This document shows, piece after piece, positions 60,210 through 64,000 of a stretch of DNA of 64,000 bases (its first letter is position 1; every line of letters begins with the position of its first letter). The notes beneath the pieces were generated by a model. It saw only the letters and a list, made by a program, of their open reading frames with translations. It had not been told where the DNA came from and did no database searches. The DNA comes from Rathayibacter agropyri (GTDB lineage: Bacteria; Actinomycetota; Actinomycetes; Actinomycetales; Microbacteriaceae): contig NZ_JABRPL010000001.1 of NCBI RefSeq assembly GCF_013249015.1, positions 310,001 through 374,000 on the forward strand. The letters are read 5' to 3'. The position numbers and the translations under genes are program-made.

Positions 60210-60239
60210 GGGGTGCCGACTCCGGAGAGCCGGCACCCC
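60210..60239 (-). terminator. Hairpin terminator of amtB
   Basis: GGGGTGCCG (60210-60218) pairs with CGGCACCCC (60231-60239); the loop contains a further self-complementary CTCCGGAG. It lies 24 nt after the amtB stop. No T-run follows. Confidence 0.65.
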
Positions 60240-60263
60240 GCTGGGCGCTGTGTCGGAGACGTC

Positions 60264-61544
60264 CTAGTCCGCCAGGACGTAGCCCGCCTCGCCGTGGATC
60301 GCGGTGTCGATGCCTGCGATCTCGTCCTCGTTCTTCACGCGGAAGCCCATCGTCTTCTGGATGATCCAGCCGATCAGGAGGGTCATCACGAAGGAGTAAA
60401 CCAGGACGGTGACGGCCGCGAGAGCCTGCTTGCCGAGCTGGCTGGCGTCGCCCGTGAGGAACAGGCCCACGTTGGTGCCGAAGAAGCCGATGTACAGCGT
60501 TCCGATCAGGCCGCCCACGAGGTGCACGCCGACGACATCGAGCGAGTCGTCATAGCCGAGGCGGTACTTGAGGTCGATCGCCAGGGCACACACCGCACCG
60601 GTGATGACTCCGAGCACGATGGCCCAGAACGGCGACAGGCTGGCACAGGCCGGGGTGATGGCGACGAGGCCGGCCACGGCGCCCGACGCGGCTCCGATCG
60701 ACGTGGGCTTGCCGTCCTTGATCTTTTCGACGACCAGCCAGCCGAGGATCGCAGCGGCCGGCGCGGCGATGGTGTTCAGGAACGCGATCGCCGCGATCCC
60801 GTCCGCAGCGAGTTCGGATCCCGCGTTGAAGCCGAACCAGCCGAACCAGAGCAGACCGGCGCCGAGCAGGACGAACGGCGGGTTGTGCGGCTGGTGCGCG
60901 CCCTTCGTGAAGTTCACGCGCTTGCCGAGTACCAGGGCGAGGGCCAGAGCGGCCGCACCTGCGTTGATGTGCACGGCGGTGCCGCCGGCGAAGTCGATCG
61001 CTCCGACACCGTAGGCAATCCAGCCGCCGTCGACGACGCTGGCGTCGTCACCGAGGGTGAAGTTGAAGACCCAGGAGGCCACGGGGAAGTAGACGACGGT
61101 CGCCCAGACGCCGGCGAAGACCATCCAGGCCCCGAACTTGGCGCGGTCGGCGATGGCGCCCGAGATCAGCGCGACGGTGATGATCGCGAAGGTCGCCTGG
61201 AAGGCGGCGAAGGCGAGGGTCGGGTAGGCCGACGACTGCTCGCCGAGCGCGTCGTTGTACACGCCCTGCAACCCGATCTGAGCGGTGTCGATGCCGAGCA
61301 CGCCGTCGATGCCGACGAAGGTGTCGGTGCCCGCGGCTCCTCCTGGACCATTGCCGAACGCGATCGCGTAGCCATAGAGCACCCAGAGGACGCCGATGAG
61401 TCCCATTGCTCCAAAGCTGAGCATCATCATGCTGATGACGCTCTTCGCACGAACCAGACCGCCGTAGAAGAAGGCGAGTCCGGGGGTCATGAGCAGGACC
61501 AGCGCGGCTGCGATGAGCAGGAACGCGGTATTGCCTTGATCCAT
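60264..61544 (-). CDS. amtB: Ammonium transporter
   Basis: A trimeric ammonium channel of 11 membrane helices (426 residues). Seen are TPGLAFFYGGLVRAKSVISM, the pore histidines in GGTAVHINAGAAALALAL and VVGVHLVGGLIGTLYIGFFG, and GAASGAVAGLVAITPACA. GAGAGG lies 7 nt before the ATG; the frame extends to 61730 but that part is the leader. No glnK gene follows: a terminator ends the transcript. A GlnR-type operator lies about 120-160 bp upstream. Confidence 0.95.
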   Translation of the reverse strand: MDQGNTAFLLIAAALVLLMTPGLAFFYGGLVRAKSVISMMMLSFGAMGLIGVLWVLYGYAIAFGNGPGGAAGTDTFVGIDGVLGIDTAQIGLQGVYNDALGEQSSAYPTLAFAAFQATFAIITVALISGAIADRAKFGAWMVFAGVWATVVYFPVASWVFNFTLGDDASVVDGGWIAYGVGAIDFAGGTAVHINAGAAALALALVLGKRVNFTKGAHQPHNPPFVLLGAGLLWFGWFGFNAGSELAADGIAAIAFLNTIAAPAAAILGWLVVEKIKDGKPTSIGAASGAVAGLVAITPACASLSPFWAIVLGVITGAVCALAIDLKYRLGYDDSLDVVGVHLVGGLIGTLYIGFFGTNVGLFLTGDASQLGKQALAAVTVLVYSFVMTLLIGWIIQKTMGFRVKNEDEIAGIDTAIHGEAGYVLAD

Positions 61545-61664
61545 AATTGAACCTCTCGTGAATGTGCAGAGAAAAGCCCGGAGCAAGGACGCGGAGTTGG
61601 TGTACGTCCTCGAGACACGCGGGTGTCGGGTCACCTCGGGTAGCCGACAGTCTGGCGGGGGGAC

Positions 61665-61702
61665 GTTTCGACCCGTGCGGCAGCACGTTTCGCGGAGGTT
61701 AC
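61665..61702 (-). promoter_or_regulatory. GlnR-type operator upstream of amtB
   Basis: On the minus strand GTAAC-N6-GAAAC (61702-61687) is followed after 17 bp by GAAAC (61669-61665). This reproduces the spacing of the actinobacterial GlnR box gTnAC-n6-GaAAC-n6-GtnAC-n6-GAAAc. The third element is degenerate (CCGCA). Activation of amtB under nitrogen limitation would follow. Confidence 0.7.
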
Positions 61703-61801
61703 GGACCAGCCCCTCAGGTAAACAGCGCATTACAGGACCCCGGTGATCGGCACGAACCGGGCCTCAGGGGCCCCGGGTGTCAGGGGTGAGAGCGCGGCGC
61801 G

Positions 61802-62845
61802 CTAGGCGCGGAGCGGCATCGACGTCAGCGCGATCAGACGAGACATCGAGCGGAGGTACTTCTTGCGGTAGCCGCCGCTGAGCATGTCGCCGCCGAAGAC
61901 CTCGTCCAGCGGCGTTCCTGAGGCGAGCACCGGGATCTGCGCGTCATAGACCCGGTCGATGAAGGCAACGAGGCGCAGCGCGTCCGTCTGGTCGGTGAGC
62001 GCTTCGACGCCGCGGAGCACGATGGCGTCCACTCCGTCGATCACCTTGATGTAGCGGGAGGGGTGCACGGTGCCCAGATGGCCGACGGCCGCGGCGAAGG
62101 AGTCGTCGGTGACGACGGAGCCGGACGGCGCCGCTGCCACGAGCGCGTCGAGCTCGTCGTCGGTGCGCACCAGGGCGTGGCCCTCGATGTCGCGGCGGCG
62201 GTAATCGGTGCCGTCGATCCGCATCGTCTCGAAGTGGGCGGCCATCGACTGGATCTCGCGGAGGAAGTCCGCGGCGGCGAATCGGCCCTCGCCCAGGGCG
62301 TTGGGCGGTGTGTTCGAGGTGGCTGCAATGCGGGTTCCGGAGGCGACGAGTTCGCCGAGCAAGCGGGTCATCAGCATCGTGTCGCCCGGATCGTCCAGTT
62401 CGAACTCGTCGATGCAGAGCAGAGCGGAGCCCTTCAGCAACGAGACGGTCGCCGCATAGCCGAGCGCACCGACGAGCGCGGTGTACTCGATGAAGGTGCC
62501 GAAGTACGTGCGTCCCGGAACGGCGTGCCAGATGGCGGCGAGCAGGTGCGTCTTGCCGACGCCGAAACCGCCGTCGAGGTACACGCCGGGCTTGCTGGCC
62601 GGCACCTTCCTCCGACCGAAGCCCAGGAAGCCGCCGCCGCCCTTCGAGCCGCCTCCCGCGGCGAAAGCACGCAGGACCTCGACGGCCTCGGCCTGCGAGG
62701 GGTACTCCGGATCAGGACGGTAGCTCTCGAAGGTGGCGCCCTCGAACTGGCGTGGCGGCACCAGCGTCGACGCGATCTCGTGCCCGCTGATCTGCGGCGA
62801 GCGCGCGGTCAGGCTGCTCGTTGATCGGACGTCCTCGTGGCTCAC
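61802..62845 (-). CDS. zapE: AFG1-like ATPase, cell-division protein ZapE
   Basis: An AAA+ family ATPase (347 residues). Walker A is VYLDGGFGVGKTHLLAAIWH, Walker B is SALLCIDEFELDDPGD (with the AFG1 pattern), sensor 1 is IAATSNTPPNALGEGRF, and FIDRVYDAQIPVLASGTPLD is near the C-terminus. In E. coli ZapE affects Z-ring stability; its role in actinobacteria is untested. The GTG start has GGATG upstream. It is monocistronic, and 257 bp separate it from the divergent sulfurtransferase gene. Confidence 0.88.
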   Translation of the reverse strand: MSHEDVRSTSSLTARSPQISGHEIASTLVPPRQFEGATFESYRPDPEYPSQAEAVEVLRAFAAGGGSKGGGGFLGFGRRKVPASKPGVYLDGGFGVGKTHLLAAIWHAVPGRTYFGTFIEYTALVGALGYAATVSLLKGSALLCIDEFELDDPGDTMLMTRLLGELVASGTRIAATSNTPPNALGEGRFAAADFLREIQSMAAHFETMRIDGTDYRRRDIEGHALVRTDDELDALVAAAPSGSVVTDDSFAAAVGHLGTVHPSRYIKVIDGVDAIVLRGVEALTDQTDALRLVAFIDRVYDAQIPVLASGTPLDEVFGGDMLSGGYRKKYLRSMSRLIALTSMPLRA

Positions 62846-63102
62846 TCGCGTCTCGCATCCTGCGCCGGCTGGGGCTCCGCGCGCTCAGTGTCGGCGTCCG
62901 CTTCGCGCCAGGGCGCGGGGCGCGGATTCGCCGCGGTTCCGTGTCGAGCCGGTTCGCTGCTGAACCGGTTCGGTGTCGAACTCTTACGGCGCCCTCCGTG
63001 CGGCGCTGTCCGCGGGCGCGTACTGTCGCTGGAGGGCGGGCTCCAGCGTAGCCCGCCGTGGAATCACGCCCGCGCTCCGCGCATCATCCTGGAGGTTCTC
63101 TC

Positions 63103-64000
63103 TTGCCCGTCGAAACCGATCCGTCGCCCACGTTCGCCTCCTACGCGCACCCAGAACGACTCGTGAGCGCCGACTGGCTCGAGCAGCGTCTCGGCACTCC
63201 GGGTCTCGTCGTCGTGGAGTCCGACGAGGACGTCCTGCTCTACGAGACCGGCCATATCCCCGGCTCGGTCAAGATCGACTGGCACACCGACCTCAACGAC
63301 CCCGTGCAGCGCGACTACATCGACGGCGCGGGGTTCGCGGCGCTGGTCGGGGGCAAGGGGATCGCCCGCGACACCACCGTCGTCATCTACGGCGACAAGA
63401 ACAACTGGTGGGCCGCCTACGCACTGTGGGTGTTCACTCTCTTCGGTCACGAGGACGTCCGCCTTCTCGACGGCGGGCGCGACAAGTGGATCGCCGACGG
63501 GCGTCCCACGACGACCGATGCCTCCTCGCCCTCGGCCGTCGAGTATCCGGTCGTTGATCGCAGCGACGCCGACATCCGCGCCTTCAAGGATGACGTCCTC
63601 GCGCACTTCGGCAATCCGCTGATCGACGTCCGCTCTCCAGAGGAGTTCACCGGGCAGCGGACGTCCGCACCGGCCTACCCGGAGGAGGGTGCCCTCCGTG
63701 CCGGTCACATCCCGAGCGCCCAGAACGTGCCCTGGGGCAAGGCCGCGGCCGACGACGGAACCTTCCGCCCGCTCGAGGAGCTGAACGGCATTTACCGCGA
63801 GGGCGCGGGTCTGAAGGACGGCGACTCGGTGATCGCTTACTGCCGCATTGGCGAGCGTTCGGCGCACACCTGGTTCGTGCTGACCCACCTGCTCGGCTTC
63901 GAGGGTGTCCGCAACTACGACGGGTCATGGACCGAGTGGGGCAGCGCCGTGCGCGTCCCGATCGTTCAGGGTGCCGAGCCCGGTGAGGCCCCGGCCGCTC
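63103..64000 (+). CDS. Thiosulfate/3-mercaptopyruvate sulfurtransferase (rhodanese), 3' end missing
   Basis: A two-domain rhodanese of about 300 residues, transferring sulfane sulfur to an acceptor. The inactive first domain has [20 protein letters not shown] and [19 protein letters not shown]; the second has [24 protein letters not shown] and the active-site loop [14 protein letters not shown] with the catalytic Cys. The TTG start at 63103 is set by GGAGG (63091-63095) seven bases upstream; there is no nearby ATG. The frame is open at the window edge, after 299 codons, so only the last few residues are missing. Confidence 0.92.
   Translation, partial: MPVETDPSPTFASYAHPERLVSADWLEQRLGTPGLVVVESDEDVLLYETGHIPGSVKIDWHTDLNDPVQRDYIDGAGFAALVGGKGIARDTTVVIYGDKNNWWAAYALWVFTLFGHEDVRLLDGGRDKWIADGRPTTTDASSPSAVEYPVVDRSDADIRAFKDDVLAHFGNPLIDVRSPEEFTGQRTSAPAYPEEGALRAGHIPSAQNVPWGKAAADDGTFRPLEELNGIYREGAGLKDGDSVIAYCRIGERSAHTWFVLTHLLGFEGVRNYDGSWTEWGSAVRVPIVQGAEPGEAPAA

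Noticed and set aside
60099-61550. 483-codon frame antisense to amtB
   Set aside because: It is acidic and repetitive (Asp/Gly/Val/Glu), the expected complement of a hydrophobic membrane-protein gene.
1-64000. CRISPR arrays, rRNA genes, complete insertion sequences
   Set aside because: No regularly spaced repeats, no rRNA sequence and no intact transposase frame were recognised on either strand.

Overview
The window is high-GC actinobacterial DNA, most likely from a member of the Microbacteriaceae (genus not determinable from sequence alone). Supporting evidence is the mycothiol ligase mshC, the pafB/pafC/tatA/tatC/helY cluster, rbpA, an imuA-imuB-dnaE2 mutasome, F420-type luciferase-fold oxidoreductases, frequent GTG/TTG starts and many ATGA/GTGA gene overlaps.

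Layout. 1-3.6 kb: trehalose synthesis (treY, truncated at the window edge, and treZ). 3.6-10 kb, minus strand: the SOS mutasome imuA-imuB-dnaE2 plus a small unknown gene; imuA has a visible promoter whose -10 is overlapped by a perfect actinobacterial LexA box. 10-14 kb: a ProB-like kinase, a small unknown protein, a SIMPL-domain protein and a luciferase-like oxidoreductase. 14-27.2 kb: an accessory island ending in a large serine recombinase whose last codons run into a tRNA-Leu(GAG) gene. Its left half is defence-like: an AIPR protein with a nuclease-like N-terminus, a RloC/PrrC-like anticodon-nuclease candidate, a frameshifted Abi-like HEPN gene and a toxin-antitoxin-like nucleotidyltransferase pair. 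Its right half (21.5-24.8 kb) holds a cluster of mostly unrecognised proteins. Several begin with the same short motif (HPRGH...PGRF..KPQS.PE..L) and three share a leader of fixed spacing; this is the most unusual thing in the window.

27.3-44.4 kb is core chromosome: an M20 peptidase, uppP-mshC, a PAC2 protein, then a tightly packed run (HAD phosphatase, trmI, FKBP lipoprotein, pafB, pafC, a membrane protein, tatA, tatC, helY, lnt). It is closed by a hairpin shared with convergent rbpA, which has a sigma-R/sigma-H-type promoter, and is followed by an SPFH/NfeD pair. 45.5-53.5 kb is a fructan or fructose-oligosaccharide locus: GH32 and GH172 enzymes diverge from a LacI regulator and an ABC importer plus PfkB kinase. 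An identical 18-bp operator sits in both promoters. 53.6-64 kb: an MFS transporter, an F420-type oxidoreductase, a Tat-exported LamG hydrolase, an AraC-like regulator, an SGNH hydrolase, a PemK-like protein, amtB with a GlnR-type operator, zapE, and the start of a rhodanese sulfurtransferase.

Several genes (proB-like, Abi-like, the nucleotidyltransferase pair, M20 peptidase, pafB) have a TAnnnT hexamer exactly 7 nt before the start codon, as expected for leaderless transcripts. Functional calls rest on recognised motifs; no database search was possible.
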